Shown: positions 51,251 to 59,835, counted from the stretch's first letter. The stretch is DNA of 64,000 nucleotides from Actinoplanes sp. DH11 (GCF_020873875.1 NZ_JAHWGU010000006.1:124001-188000), one strand, 5' to 3'. Numbers and translations: made by a program. Notes: a model not told the origin generated them from the sequence alone.

Positions 51251-51836
51251 CCGGCGCCTGCCGGTCGGGTGCGGCGGTCAGGGCGTCCATGACGCGGTAA
51301 AGGCGGCCCGGGTCGGCCGGGGCGGTCAGGGCGATGTGGGTGAGCGCGCCCACGGCGGCGAGGGCCAGGGCGCCGGTGTCGGCGGCGGCGGGGAGCCGGC
51401 CGAGGTGCTGTTCGGCGCGCAGGTAGCCGGCGGCCGCGTGTTCCAGCGGTGCCAGGCCCGCGCTGCCGGCGCCGAGCACCGCCTCGACAGCCGCGGTGAG
51501 CCCGGGCCGGTCGGCCATCACCCGGATCAGCGCCTGCAGGGTGTCCATCGGCGTCGCCAGCAGGGCCTCGCTCAGGGTGCCGCCCACCGTGCCGCTGCCG
51601 GCGCGCCCGGGCAGGCCGGCGACGGACGCGGTGATCTGGAAGGCGCGGTCGACCGCGTACCCGGTCAGGAACTTGTCGAAGTTCGTGAAGTGCTTGAAGA
51701 GCAGCCCGGTCGCGACGCCGGCCTCGGCGGTGACGGCCCGGCTGGTGAGGCGGCTCAGGCCGTCGCGGGCGACGACCCGTTCGGCGGCGGCGAAGAGCTG
51801 CTGCCGGGGCTCGGGGACGGCGACTCCGCGGGGCAT
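51228..51836 (-). CDS. TetR-family regulator
   Basis: 202 residues. The N-terminal helix-turn-helix is PRQQLFAAAERVVARDGLSR, AVTAEAGVATGLLFKHFTNF, a standard TetR domain; the remaining helices form a ligand domain with no recognisable signature. It diverges from the FAD-monooxygenase gene, with the palindrome TGAGCAAACGCTCA between the two starts. The arrangement predicts repression of the oxygenase and of itself, relieved by a substrate-like ligand, as in many aromatic- or antibiotic-modifying monooxygenase pairs. The ligand is unknown. Confidence 0.88.
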   Translation of the reverse strand: MPRGVAVPEPRQQLFAAAERVVARDGLSRLTSRAVTAEAGVATGLLFKHFTNFDKFLTGYAVDRAFQITASVAGLPGRAGSGTVGGTLSEALLATPMDTLQALIRVMADRPGLTAAVEAVLGAGSAGLAPLEHAAAGYLRAEQHLGRLPAAADTGALALAAVGALTHIALTAPADPGRLYRVMDALTAAPDRQAPVRARRSG

Positions 51837-51868
51837 GGGCGAAGTCTAAGCCCTGTGTTGCGCGAGAA

Positions 51869-51882
51869 TGAGCAAACGCTCA
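51869..51882. promoter_or_regulatory. TetR-type operator in the divergent promoter
   Basis: TGAGCAAACGCTCA: two perfect 5-bp half sites around AAAC, 12 bp before the oxygenase start and 33 bp before the regulator start, well placed to block both. Confidence 0.65.
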
Positions 51883-51893
51883 TAGTTGGCGGC

Positions 51894-52991
51894 ATGAAGC
51901 GAGCGATAATCGTGGGCGCGGGCATCGCGGGGCTGGCCACCGCGCTGCGGCTGGGGCGTGACGGCTGGCGGACGACGGTGCTGGAGCGGGCGCCGGGGCG
52001 GCGCAGCAGTGGTTACCTGATCAATCTCAACGGGCCCGGCTACGACGCCGCGGAACGGCTCGGGCTGCTCCCGGCGCTTGCCGCGCGGGCGCTCGGCGAC
52101 TTCACCACGACTCTGATCCGGGCCGACGGGCGGCCGAAGTTCACCGTGCCGCCGGGCCTGGTCGGCGACCGGTTCCTGGCGTTGTTCCGCGGTGACCTCG
52201 AGACGGTGCTGCACGAGGCCGTGCGCGAGAGCGCCCGGTTCCGCTTCGCGACCACGATCACGACCATCGAGCAGACCCCCACCGGCGTACGGGTGAAGCT
52301 CAGCGACGGCACCACCGAAGAGGCCGAGCTGCTCGTCGGCGCGGACGGGGTGCACTCGGCGACCCGGGCGGCACTGTTCGGCGACGGGTTCGAGGTGGAG
52401 TTCCCGTACCGGGTGGCGGCCTTCCCGATCACCGGTCCGGCGGAGTCGGCGGCCACCACGTTCATCGGGCCGGGCCGCACCGCGGCGAAGCTCAACCTGG
52501 GCCCGGACCGGTCGTCGGCGTTCTTCACGTGGCGCTCCGAGGGCCCCGAGGCCTCGGTGCGGTCGGTCTTCGGCGACCTGGAGGCGTTCGGCGCGACGAT
52601 CGACGGGATGGGCCCGGACGCCTACCTCGACCGGGTCAGTCAGGTCGTCCTGCCCCGGTGGAGCGACGGCCGGGCGGTACTGCTCGGGGACGCGGCCTGG
52701 TGCGTCACCCTGTTCGCCGGGCACGGTGCGGGCCTGGCGCTGGCCGGCGCGGACCGGCTCGGCGAGGCGCTGTCCCGGCACGGCGACGACGTGCCGGCAG
52801 CGCTCGCCGCGTGGGAGGCCGGCCTGCGCCCGGCCGTGACGAAACGGCAGGCTCTCGCCCGGCGCGGCATGCGGCAGTACGTGCCGCCGAACCGCTTCCA
52901 CGTCTGGATGAACGACCTGATGATCCGGGCGCTGACCGTGCCGGCGGCGCGGGCCCTGATCCGCCGTGGCCTGGAACGGCAGAATCGGTAG
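51894..52991 (+). CDS. FAD-dependent monooxygenase (PHBH fold)
   Basis: 365 residues from ATG at 51894. Class A flavin hydroxylase motifs are intact: the FAD dinucleotide motif IIVGAGIAGLATALRLGRDG, the DG motif LVGADGVHSATR and the GD motif LLGDAAWCVTLFAGHGAGLA. It uses NAD(P)H and oxygen to hydroxylate or oxidise an aromatic or polyketide-like substrate. The next gene starts about 27 bp downstream but appears to have its own promoter. Partnered with the divergent TetR gene. The natural substrate is unknown; self-resistance to an aromatic antibiotic is one option. Confidence 0.9.
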   Translation: MKRAIIVGAGIAGLATALRLGRDGWRTTVLERAPGRRSSGYLINLNGPGYDAAERLGLLPALAARALGDFTTTLIRADGRPKFTVPPGLVGDRFLALFRGDLETVLHEAVRESARFRFATTITTIEQTPTGVRVKLSDGTTEEAELLVGADGVHSATRAALFGDGFEVEFPYRVAAFPITGPAESAATTFIGPGRTAAKLNLGPDRSSAFFTWRSEGPEASVRSVFGDLEAFGATIDGMGPDAYLDRVSQVVLPRWSDGRAVLLGDAAWCVTLFAGHGAGLALAGADRLGEALSRHGDDVPAALAAWEAGLRPAVTKRQALARRGMRQYVPPNRFHVWMNDLMIRALTVPAARALIRRGLERQNR

Positions 52992-53003
52992 CGCAGCTGC
53001 ACC

Positions 53004-53009
53004 TAATAT
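53004..53009 (+). promoter_or_regulatory. -10 element for a probable leaderless transcript
   Basis: TAATAT ends 8 bp before the ATG of the histidine kinase, where no Shine-Dalgarno sequence exists. In actinobacteria this spacing puts transcription start at the start codon. No consensus -35 is seen. Confidence 0.5.
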
Positions 53010-53017
53010 GTCCTGGT

Positions 53018-54721
53018 ATGGGAGTGGACTACCGGTTGCTGTTCCGCAGTGTGCCGACCGGGCTCCTCGTGCTCGATACCGACCTGACGATCGTCGAGGT
53101 CAGCGATCATTACCTGGCCGCCACCAGGCGGGACCGCGACGACCTCCTCGGACGCCACGTGTTCGACGCCTTCCCCGACAACCCCGGTGACCTGGCCGCC
53201 GACGGGGTGAGCACCCTGCGGGCCTCCCTGCACCGGGTCCTGCGCACCGGCGTCCCCGACGTCATGGCGATCCAGAAGTACGACATCCCGCTGCCCGGCG
53301 GTGGCTTCGAGATCCGCTACTGGGCGCCCGTCAACGCCCCCGTCCACGACGACCAGGGCAGGGTGACGATGATCATGCATCGGGTTGAGGACGTCACGGC
53401 GTACGTGCTGGACCGGCAGGACGGCGCCGAGCTGCACCGGCAGATGGAGATCGAGGTCTTCGCGCGGCGCCGCCTCCAGTCCCTGGTCCGGATTCAGGAG
53501 AGCGAACTGGAGGTGTCGCGCCTGATCGGCGGTCACCGGCCGACCGGCGAGGTGCTGAACCGGGTCCTCGAGATCGTCGGCTCGTCGATGGGGTGGGCAG
53601 TCACCGAGTTCTGGACCCTGGACGCGGTCACCGGGGCGCTGCACCGGGAAGCCTGCTGGTCCGCCACGGCCGGCGACCGGTGCTGCGCAGCCGCCGACCT
53701 GGTTCCGGCCGGCCAGGGCGTCCCCGGCCGGGCCTGGCAGGCCGCCGAGCCCCTCTGGGTCACCGACCCGGACACCGGCACGGCACTGGCGATTCCCGTG
53801 CCCACCGGCCCGGACCCGCTCGGCGTGCTCGTCTGCTACAGCGACACCGAGGATGTGGCGTACGACCAGCGTGCCGCGATCATCACCGGGATCGGGGCGC
53901 GGCTCGGCGAGTTCCTGGAACGCCGCCGCGCCGAACGGCTCGCCGCCGAACTCGACCGGGCCCGCGACGAGTACGTCGCCCTGGCCGGGCACGAGCTGCG
54001 GACGCCGCTCACCGCCGTCCAGGCCTACGCCGACCTGATGCTCTGCGACCCCGGTCTCGACGCCGACCAGCGCGAGGCCGTCGAGGTGATGCGGCGCAAC
54101 ACCGCGAACCTGCGCGGCCTGGTGATGCGGCTGCTCGACGTGGCAGGCATGCGCGCCGGGCACATCGACCTCGACCGGACCACGGTGGATCTGGCCGCCC
54201 TGGCCCGGGACGCGGCGACGGGGCGGCGCGGCGTCGAGGTGACCGCGTTCGGTGCGGTTCTCGTCGACGGCGACCCGCGGCGGCTGCGGCAGGTGCTCGA
54301 CGAACTGCTCAACAACGCGCTGACCTGGTCGGCCGCTGGCTACGCGGTAGGTGTCGACGTGCGCGCCGAGGAGCGCGCGGCGGTGCTGTCGGTCTCCAAC
54401 ATCGGGGCCGGGATCCCGGCGCACGAACGGGCCGACGTCTTCGACATGCTGTTCCGCGGGGAGGCGGTGCGGCACAGCGGCGTACCGGGGCACGGCCTCG
54501 GGCTGACCGTCGCCCGGACCGTCGTCGAGCTGCATGGCGGCACGCTGACGGTCAGCGAGTCCGGCGGGGCCCGGACCACGTTCACGGTCCGGCTGCCCGC
54601 CGGCCCGTCCGCACCACCCCGCCGGCCGGCGGCCGGCTCGCCCGGGCCGTCTCGTGGGGAGGCCGGCTCGGCCGGGGGCCGGCGTCCGGCGGGTGACGGA
54701 GCGGACCGGCGGCGGGGGTGA
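53018..54721 (+). CDS. PAS-GAF sensor histidine kinase
   Basis: A 567-residue soluble kinase. A PAS domain (about 5-125) with YRLLFRSVPTGLLVLDTDL and an IRYWAPVNAPVHDDQGRV core, a GAF domain (about 165-300), then HisKA with His325 in ALAGHELRTPLTAVQAY and a HATPase_c domain with N-box ELLNNALTW and G-box PGHGLGLTVARTVVELHGG. The C-terminal 40 residues are Gly/Pro/Arg-rich. The start is the first in-frame ATG, 8 bp after a TAATAT -10, so translation may be leaderless. The response regulator 85 bp downstream is on the same strand but already has a dedicated kinase, so partner choice is open. Confidence 0.9.
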   Translation: MGVDYRLLFRSVPTGLLVLDTDLTIVEVSDHYLAATRRDRDDLLGRHVFDAFPDNPGDLAADGVSTLRASLHRVLRTGVPDVMAIQKYDIPLPGGGFEIRYWAPVNAPVHDDQGRVTMIMHRVEDVTAYVLDRQDGAELHRQMEIEVFARRRLQSLVRIQESELEVSRLIGGHRPTGEVLNRVLEIVGSSMGWAVTEFWTLDAVTGALHREACWSATAGDRCCAAADLVPAGQGVPGRAWQAAEPLWVTDPDTGTALAIPVPTGPDPLGVLVCYSDTEDVAYDQRAAIITGIGARLGEFLERRRAERLAAELDRARDEYVALAGHELRTPLTAVQAYADLMLCDPGLDADQREAVEVMRRNTANLRGLVMRLLDVAGMRAGHIDLDRTTVDLAALARDAATGRRGVEVTAFGAVLVDGDPRRLRQVLDELLNNALTWSAAGYAVGVDVRAEERAAVLSVSNIGAGIPAHERADVFDMLFRGEAVRHSGVPGHGLGLTVARTVVELHGGTLTVSESGGARTTFTVRLPAGPSAPPRRPAAGSPGPSRGEAGSAGGRRPAGDGADRRRG

Positions 54722-54806
54722 ACCAGCCGGGCGGCGGAGTGAGTCGCGGCACCGGGCGGGCTTCGATACGGATCGGCGGTGAACGGCGACGAGCGGGCGG
54801 TGCGGT

Positions 54807-55466
54807 GTGATCCGGGTGGTGGTGGTCGACGACGAGGCCCTGGTGCGGTCCGGTTTCGCGATGATCCTCAATGCGGCGGCCGACATCGAGGTCGTCGCGA
54901 CCGCGACCGGGGCGGGCGCGCTCGCCGCCGTCCGGGAGCACCGGCCCGACATCGTGCTGCTCGACATCCGGATGCCGGACGTCGACGGGCTCACCGTGCT
55001 CGGCCGGCTGCGGACCCTCGAGGCCCCGCCCACGGTGGCGATGCTTACCACCTTCGACGCCGACGAGTACGTGCTGGCCGCCCTGCACCGGGGCGCCGCC
55101 GGATTCCTGCTCAAGGACACCGAACCGGAACACCTCGCGCAACTCGTGCGTACCCTCGCCGCCGGTGGCGTGGTGATGTCGCCGAAAGCCTCCCGGACCC
55201 TGCTGCGCAGCCTGCCCCGGGCCGCGGCCGACGACCAGGAGGCCGGCCGGGTGGACCGGCTCACCGGGCGTGAGCGCGACGTGCTCGTCCTGCTGGCCCG
55301 AGGTCTGTCCAACGCCGACATCGGGATCCGGCTGCACCTGAGCACCGGCACCGTCAAGGACCACGTCAGCGCGCTGCTCACCAAGCTGCGCGTCTCCGGC
55401 CGGGTGCAGGCGGCGCTGCTCGCCCAGCGGGCCGGGCTGCTCGACGCCGGGCAGGACGAGCGGTGA
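54807..55466 (+). CDS. NarL-family response regulator
   Basis: 219 residues, GTG start. Receiver domain with Asp8/Asp9, phosphoacceptor Asp53 in IVLLDIRMPDVDGL and Lys in GFLLKDTEPEHL; LuxR-type output helix-turn-helix LTGRERDVLVLLARGLSNAD and HLSTGTVKDHVSALLTKL. It is cotranscribed and overlaps by 4 bp (GTGA) with the downstream HisKA_3 kinase, its clear partner. Such pairs commonly control drug- or envelope-stress genes in actinomycetes; no target operon is adjacent. Confidence 0.92.
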   Translation: MIRVVVVDDEALVRSGFAMILNAAADIEVVATATGAGALAAVREHRPDIVLLDIRMPDVDGLTVLGRLRTLEAPPTVAMLTTFDADEYVLAALHRGAAGFLLKDTEPEHLAQLVRTLAAGGVVMSPKASRTLLRSLPRAAADDQEAGRVDRLTGRERDVLVLLARGLSNADIGIRLHLSTGTVKDHVSALLTKLRVSGRVQAALLAQRAGLLDAGQDER

Positions 55467-56584
55467 CCGGCGGCCGGTGGCGCGGCCTGCGGCGACGGGT
55501 CCCGGCGCCGGTGGTGGACGCGGTGCTGGTCGTCCTGGCCGGTCTGGACATCTGGTTCAACCCGCTGACCGGCAGGCCGCTCGGGGTGGCGGCCGCCGTG
55601 CTGGGCTGCGGGGCGCTGGCACTGCGCCGCCGGTACCCCGTCGCCGTCGTCCTGCTCACCCTGCCGGCCGCGCTGGTGCAGGGTGCCGTGGTCGCGCCGT
55701 TCGCCGCCCTCTACACCCTCGCCGCCCGCACCCGGGACCGGCGGCTGCTCGCCGCCACCGTGCTGATCTCCGCGGTCGCCGGGGCGGTGCCCTCCCCGCT
55801 GGACGACGACCCCGGCGGGGTCGGCGGCACCCTGATCTACTTCGGTTACACGCTCGCCTACTCGGCGTTCCCGGTGCTGCTCGGCCAGCTCGTCCAGGCC
55901 CGGCACGACCTGGCGCGGCGGCTCGTCGAGATCGAGGACGTCAAGGAGCACGAACGCGTCCTGCACGCCCAGGCCATCCTCGCCCAGGAACGCGCCCAGC
56001 TGGCCCGGGAGATGCACGACGTGGTGTCGCACCAGGTCAGCCTGATCGCGGTGCAGGCCGGGGCTCTGCAGGTGGCGGCCGCCGACGCGCAGACCCGCGA
56101 GGCGGCCCGCACCATCCGTTCGCTGAGCGTCGGCACCCTCGACGAGCTGCGCACCATGGTCACGCTGCTGCGCTCGGCCGGTGACGACACCACCCAGCTC
56201 ACCCCGCAACCGACGCTCGCCGACCTGCGTACCCTGATCGCGTCCAGCGGCATCGAGGTGGAGCTGCGCGGCGACGCGGTGCTGCCGGTCGGCACGCCCG
56301 CGCAACGAGCCCTCTACCGGACGGTTCAGGAAGCACTCACCAACGTCCGCAAGCACGCCCCCGGCGCCTCGGCCACCGTGGAGCTGTGGCAGGACGGCAA
56401 CCACGTCGGCGTCACCGTCACCAACAGCAGGCCGTCCCGGCCGTCGCTGCCGCTGCCCGGTGCCCGGCAGGGGCTGGTCGGCCTCCAGGAACGCGCCGAC
56501 ATCCTGCACGGCACCTTCGAGTCCGGACCGACCGGGGACGGGGGCTTCCGGGTACGCGTACGCCTCCCCGTCCTGACCGATTAG
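55463..56584 (+). CDS. HisKA_3-type membrane histidine kinase
   Basis: 373 residues with GTG start overlapping the regulator stop. Four to five membrane helices (about 15-145), a coiled coil, then the HisKA_3 box AREMHDVVSHQVSLI with His185, and an ATP-binding domain with N-box EALTNVRKHAPGASA and the G-box-like LPGARQGLVGLQERADIL. The short ATPase domain is typical of NarX-like kinases. It phosphorylates the regulator encoded upstream. No extracytoplasmic sensor domain is present, so the membrane segment itself is the likely sensor. Confidence 0.92.
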   Translation: MTGGRWRGLRRRVPAPVVDAVLVVLAGLDIWFNPLTGRPLGVAAAVLGCGALALRRRYPVAVVLLTLPAALVQGAVVAPFAALYTLAARTRDRRLLAATVLISAVAGAVPSPLDDDPGGVGGTLIYFGYTLAYSAFPVLLGQLVQARHDLARRLVEIEDVKEHERVLHAQAILAQERAQLAREMHDVVSHQVSLIAVQAGALQVAAADAQTREAARTIRSLSVGTLDELRTMVTLLRSAGDDTTQLTPQPTLADLRTLIASSGIEVELRGDAVLPVGTPAQRALYRTVQEALTNVRKHAPGASATVELWQDGNHVGVTVTNSRPSRPSLPLPGARQGLVGLQERADILHGTFESGPTGDGGFRVRVRLPVLTD

Positions 56585-56653
56585 GGCACCCGATGTCGGG
56601 GAACTCCTGCGTGGCCAGCCGTCACTGTCGGGTTCCCGTCTCGACACACGGTG

Positions 56654-56682
56654 TTGACTTTGGAGGTGACCTCACGTGTACT
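56654..56682 (+). promoter_or_regulatory. Putative promoter with inner palindrome before the DivIVA gene
   Basis: TTGACT (56654-56659), 17-bp spacer, TGTACT (56677-56682). The spacer contains GAGGTGACCTC, a perfect 5-bp inverted repeat around one base, a possible repressor site. The -10 match is weak. Confidence 0.35.
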
Positions 56683-56746
56683 TCTTTCCAGCGCGCGCCC
56701 GTGAGCTGTGGGAACGTGCGCCGGAGCCGGCCGGAGGAAGCGGGGA

Positions 56747-57358
56747 ATGACATCACCTCTGCAGTCCGTGCCGCTGTCCGCGGACGATGTCGACACCGTC
56801 GTCTTCCGGCAGCCCCGACCCGGCACCCGTGGCTACCACGACGGTGAGGTCGACGCCTTCCTGACCACAGTGGCCGCCGAGATGCGCCGCCTGGAGGCGG
56901 AGAACAAGGCTCTGCACGAGCGGCTGCGGCAGCCCGACGCGGGCGGGCAGATGCGCGGCGAGCTGCGCCGGATGGAAGCCGAGAAGATCCGTGCCGAGGA
57001 GCGGCTGCGCGCACTCGAAGCCGAGTTGCGGGCCGCGCTGCCGCCGGCCAACCCGCAGGTGATGAAGCTGGCGGAGCGGACCGCCGAGCAGTACCTCGCC
57101 GAGGTGCGCCAGGAGACGGGCGAGGTCCGCGACAAGGCGGCCACCGAGGCGGCGCTGCTGGTCAGCGAGGCCGAGCTGCAGGCCTCCACCATCGTCGCCG
57201 ACGCACGGCACCGGCACGCCGAGCGGCTCGCCGAGCTGCCGGCCCGGCGGGCGGCCGCACTGGAACGCATCGAGGCCCTGCGCGCCGAGGCGCAGCGCCG
57301 CCGGGACTCGGTGACCGGCGAGCTGAGCGCCCGGCTCCAGGACCTGCTCGGCACCTGA
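56747..57358 (+). CDS. DivIVA-domain coiled-coil protein
   Basis: 203 residues from ATG at 56747 (GGAGGAAG upstream). The N-terminal DivIVA-like motif reads LSADDVDTVVFRQPRPGTRG then YHDGEVDAFLTTVAAEM. A long coiled coil (about 45-190) with ENKALHERL and repeated Glu/Ala/Arg heptads follows. DivIVA/Wag31 proteins mark curved or polar membrane and recruit cell-wall synthesis in actinomycetes; this smaller paralogue is probably a second pole- or septum-linked protein, not the main one. It lies between a two-component pair and a small membrane protein. Confidence 0.88.
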   Translation: MTSPLQSVPLSADDVDTVVFRQPRPGTRGYHDGEVDAFLTTVAAEMRRLEAENKALHERLRQPDAGGQMRGELRRMEAEKIRAEERLRALEAELRAALPPANPQVMKLAERTAEQYLAEVRQETGEVRDKAATEAALLVSEAELQASTIVADARHRHAERLAELPARRAAALERIEALRAEAQRRRDSVTGELSARLQDLLGT

Positions 57359-57373
57359 GCACGGTCCGGTGGC

Positions 57374-57379
57374 TAAGAT
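57374..57379 (+). promoter_or_regulatory. -10 element for a probable leaderless transcript
   Basis: TAAGAT ends 6 bp before the GTG of the small membrane protein gene; there is no Shine-Dalgarno sequence. Confidence 0.4.
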
Positions 57380-57385
57380 CCGGCG

Positions 57386-57694
57386 GTGACCAACTCACTG
57401 GGGCCGCTGCGGTGGTACGCGGGACTCGCCGTCGTGTTCTTCGGGATCGTCCCGGCGGTCCTGGTGACGCTGCTGGTGATCGACGGGAAGACGCCCGGGC
57501 AGGTGGGTCTGCTGCTGATCGGCGGGATCCCGCTGGTGCTGGCGGCGATCTTCTTCGCGGTACGCGGGTTCGCCGCGGCCGACGGGCCGGAACAGGCGGC
57601 CCGGCACCTGAATCTCAGCATGGCGCTGGTGGCCGGCGCGGACGTGCTGCTGCTGGGCGGCAACGCGCTGATCCGGATGGCCACCGGCGCCTGA
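57386..57694 (+). CDS. Small three-helix membrane protein
   Basis: 102 residues, GTG start. Three hydrophobic segments: about 10-32 (WYAGLAVVFFGIVPAVLVTL), 39-60 (VGLLLIGGIPLVLAAIFFAV) and 78-98. The loops are short and there are no catalytic residues. I recognise no family; such genes are common in actinomycetes. It lies 27 bp after the DivIVA stop, so the pair may be functionally linked although a separate -10 is likely. The 17-bp tandem array begins at its stop codon. Confidence 0.75.
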   Translation: MTNSLGPLRWYAGLAVVFFGIVPAVLVTLLVIDGKTPGQVGLLLIGGIPLVLAAIFFAVRGFAAADGPEQAARHLNLSMALVAGADVLLLGGNALIRMATGA

Positions 57695-57759
57695 CGCCCG
57701 GCCGTCCCTGACGCCCGGCCGTCCCTGACGCCCGGCCGTCCCTGATGCCCGGCGGCCCC
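57692..57759. repeat. 17-bp tandem repeat, four units
   Basis: TGACGCCCGGCCGTCCC repeats exactly at 57692, 57709 and 57726, with a diverged fourth unit. The first TGA is the stop codon of the membrane protein, so each unit also adds a stop. Confidence 0.95.
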
Positions 57760-57777
57760 GGACGAATTCGGCCATCC

Positions 57778-58782
57778 TTATGAATCGGGCGCCAGCACGT
57801 CCGCCGGGACCTCCGCCAGGGTTGGCGGCTGCCAGCGTGGGCGGCGGTCCTTGTCGATGATCTGGGCGCGGATGCCCTCGGCCAGGTCCGGCAGGCGCAG
57901 CATCGCGGCGGACAGCCGGTACTCGCGCTCCAGCGCCGCCGCCAGGTCGGGCAGGCCGGCGGCGACGCGGATCGAGCGCAGCGTCGCCACCAGGGACGTC
58001 GGTGACTTCGTGGCGATCTCCTTGGCGGCGGCCTGCGCGGCCGGGGACGGGTGCGCGGCGAGCCGGGACACGATCTCGCCGACGGTCGGGGCGGCGTAGC
58101 AGCTGTCGATCCATTCCCGGGCGGCGGCGAGGTCGCCGGGCGGCGGCTCGCCGGCGAGGGACCGCACCGCGTCCACGGCGCCGGTCCGGGTCAATGCCTC
58201 GATCAGGTCGGGCAGGCGGCCGGCGGGCACGAAATGGTCGGCCAGGCCTGCCGCGATGCCGTCGGCCGCGCCGATCGGCGTCCCGGTGAGCGCGAGATGC
58301 GTGCCCAGCTGCCCCGGCGCGTGCGACAGCAGCCACGAGCCGCCCACGTCCGGGTGGAAACCGATGCCGACCTCGGGCATCGCCAGCCGGGACCGTTCGG
58401 TCACCACGCGCACCGAGGCGTGTGCGGAGATCCCGATGCCGCCGCCCATCACCAGGCCGTCCATCCAGGCGACGATCGGTTTGGGGTACGCCGCGATTGT
58501 CGCGTTCAGGCGGTACTCCGCCGCCCAGAAGTCCAGCGAGCCGGTGCCGCCGGAAACGGCGTCGGCGTGGATGGCACGGATGTCGCCGCCCGCGCAGAGC
58601 CCGCGGGGACCGGCTCCCGTGATGAGTACGGTCCGAATCTGATCAGCGGTCCGCCAGTCCTGGAGGGCGCTCGCGACGATCGCGACCATCTCCGGGGTGA
58701 GTGCGTTGATCGCGGCCGGCCGGTTGAGCGTGACGTGGCCCAGCTGCCCGTCGACGTCAATGATCACCGGTTTCTCGCTCAT
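57778..58782 (-). CDS. 3-hydroxyisobutyryl-CoA hydrolase-like enoyl-CoA hydratase family protein
   Basis: A 334-residue crotonase-fold enzyme. The oxyanion-hole glycines lie in LCAGGDIRAIH and VMGGGIGIS; RLAMPEVGIGFHPDVGGSW carries the Glu and Asp typical of 3-hydroxyisobutyryl-CoA hydrolases. The long C-terminal helical region (about 235-334) fits that branch. It releases CoA from 3-hydroxyisobutyryl-CoA in valine breakdown. Methylmalonate-semialdehyde dehydrogenase (27.0-28.5 kb) would act two steps later, but is in a different operon. Other crotonase activities cannot be excluded. Confidence 0.87.
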   Translation of the reverse strand: MSEKPVIIDVDGQLGHVTLNRPAAINALTPEMVAIVASALQDWRTADQIRTVLITGAGPRGLCAGGDIRAIHADAVSGGTGSLDFWAAEYRLNATIAAYPKPIVAWMDGLVMGGGIGISAHASVRVVTERSRLAMPEVGIGFHPDVGGSWLLSHAPGQLGTHLALTGTPIGAADGIAAGLADHFVPAGRLPDLIEALTRTGAVDAVRSLAGEPPPGDLAAAREWIDSCYAAPTVGEIVSRLAAHPSPAAQAAAKEIATKSPTSLVATLRSIRVAAGLPDLAAALEREYRLSAAMLRLPDLAEGIRAQIIDKDRRPRWQPPTLAEVPADVLAPDS

Positions 58783-58834
58783 CCCATGATCCTCGCAGAC
58801 GGCACGCTGCCCGGTCGATCAGCGCCGGACTCCT

Positions 58835-59344
58835 TCAGTCCCGCGTACGCTCCTCGGTCCGGAAGGTCCGCAGCCCCCGCCGATGATAGTTGGGCAGGGC
58901 GTTCGGGTGGTCGGCCGAGGACGTGTGCAACCAGATCCGGGAGACGCCGGCCGTCAGTTCCCACGCCTGCCGGAGCGCGAGCGTCAGCGCGTGACCGCCC
59001 AGCCCTCGCCCGACGAACTCCGGCACCAGCCCGAACGTCTCGATCTCCACCTCGGCGCCGCCGGCCGACTGCGGGTGCAGGTCGTAGGCGACCAGGCCGG
59101 CCGGGGTGCCCTCATAGGACAGCAGCCAGAACAGGCGGTCCGGGTGCTCGGCCGCCCAGGTCGCCCACTGCTCCGGGGTCCGGGTGGCGCACTTCCAGCC
59201 GTGCGGGGCGCCGATCCGGACCTGGAGGTCGATCACCCAGGGGGAGGAGCGGTCCAGCGGTTCCAGGGTCAGACCCGGCACGGGTGCGGCCGGGACCAGC
59301 TGGCCGGGGGTTGCCATGTCGACATATGTCACTGTCTCCCGCAC
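58835..59344 (-). CDS. GNAT-family acetyltransferase
   Basis: 169 residues. The acetyl-CoA-binding motif A is EIETFGLVPEFVGRGLGGHA with the R/Q-x-x-G-x-G/A loop, followed by ALRQAWELTAG and a motif B-like ALPNYHRRGLRTFRTEER. It transfers an acetyl group from acetyl-CoA to an unknown amine. The N-terminal part is a standard alpha/beta region with Trp-rich loops (HGWKCATRTPEQWATWAAEH). It runs away from, and is 52 bp upstream of, the hydrolase on the same strand, so cotranscription with it is possible. Confidence 0.87.
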   Translation of the reverse strand: MRETVTYVDMATPGQLVPAAPVPGLTLEPLDRSSPWVIDLQVRIGAPHGWKCATRTPEQWATWAAEHPDRLFWLLSYEGTPAGLVAYDLHPQSAGGAEVEIETFGLVPEFVGRGLGGHALTLALRQAWELTAGVSRIWLHTSSADHPNALPNYHRRGLRTFRTEERTRD

Positions 59345-59361
59345 CCCGGCAGTTTATCGGC

Positions 59362-59835
59362 TCAGAAGTCGATCTCCACTCCGGCGGCCGCGCAGACCGT
59401 GGTCATGGTCCGGCTCAGGCCCTCGAAGTCGGCGCCGGCGGCGGTACCGACCGGGTCGCCGGAGTCCGCCGCCACGCCGATCTCGTCGGAGAGTGCCTGC
59501 GCCGCCGTCGTCACCGGGCTCGCGGACGCCGAGGTCAGCGCCTCGCCGACAGTGGTGTGGAACTTGGTGAAGTGCCGTTTCGCGTCGGCGGGCAGGACGC
59601 CGCCCTGGGACTGCTGCGACTCGGTGATGCCGGTCTTCATGGCCTTGCCGGCCGTGTCGACCGTGCGGCACAGCTCCGCGTCGCCGATGGCCACGGGTGC
59701 GCCGGCCGCCGCGGACGTGCCCGCGGATGTGCCGGCGGCGGGGGTGGCGGACGGTTCGGCCGGGGTGTCGCTGCAGGCGGCGAGGGTCAGGAGGCCGGCA
59801 CAGAGCAGGGCGGCGGGCAGGAGACGGGAACGCAT
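59362..59835 (-). CDS. Putative lipoprotein
   Basis: 157 residues from ATG at 59835 (a GTG three codons earlier is possible). The signal reads RSRLLPAALLCAGLLTLAAC with lipidated Cys in LAAC. A Ser/Thr/Ala/Pro linker is followed by a mostly helical domain (ELCRTVDTAGKAMKTGI, HFTKFHTTVGEALTS, LSRTMTTVCAAAGVEIDF) with two cysteines about 100 residues apart that could pair. Actinobacterial secreted helical lipoproteins of this kind have no known function. It lies 17 bp before the GNAT start on the same strand and may be cotranscribed. Confidence 0.8.
   Translation of the reverse strand: MRSRLLPAALLCAGLLTLAACSDTPAEPSATPAAGTSAGTSAAAGAPVAIGDAELCRTVDTAGKAMKTGITESQQSQGGVLPADAKRHFTKFHTTVGEALTSASASPVTTAAQALSDEIGVAADSGDPVGTAAGADFEGLSRTMTTVCAAAGVEIDF

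Noticed and set aside
53003..56647. Very long minus-strand open frame (over 1,200 codons) across the two-component genes
   Set aside because: It is antisense to three genes with intact catalytic motifs, and its product is an Arg/Gly/Pro/His-rich sequence with no domain. High third-position GC creates such frames.
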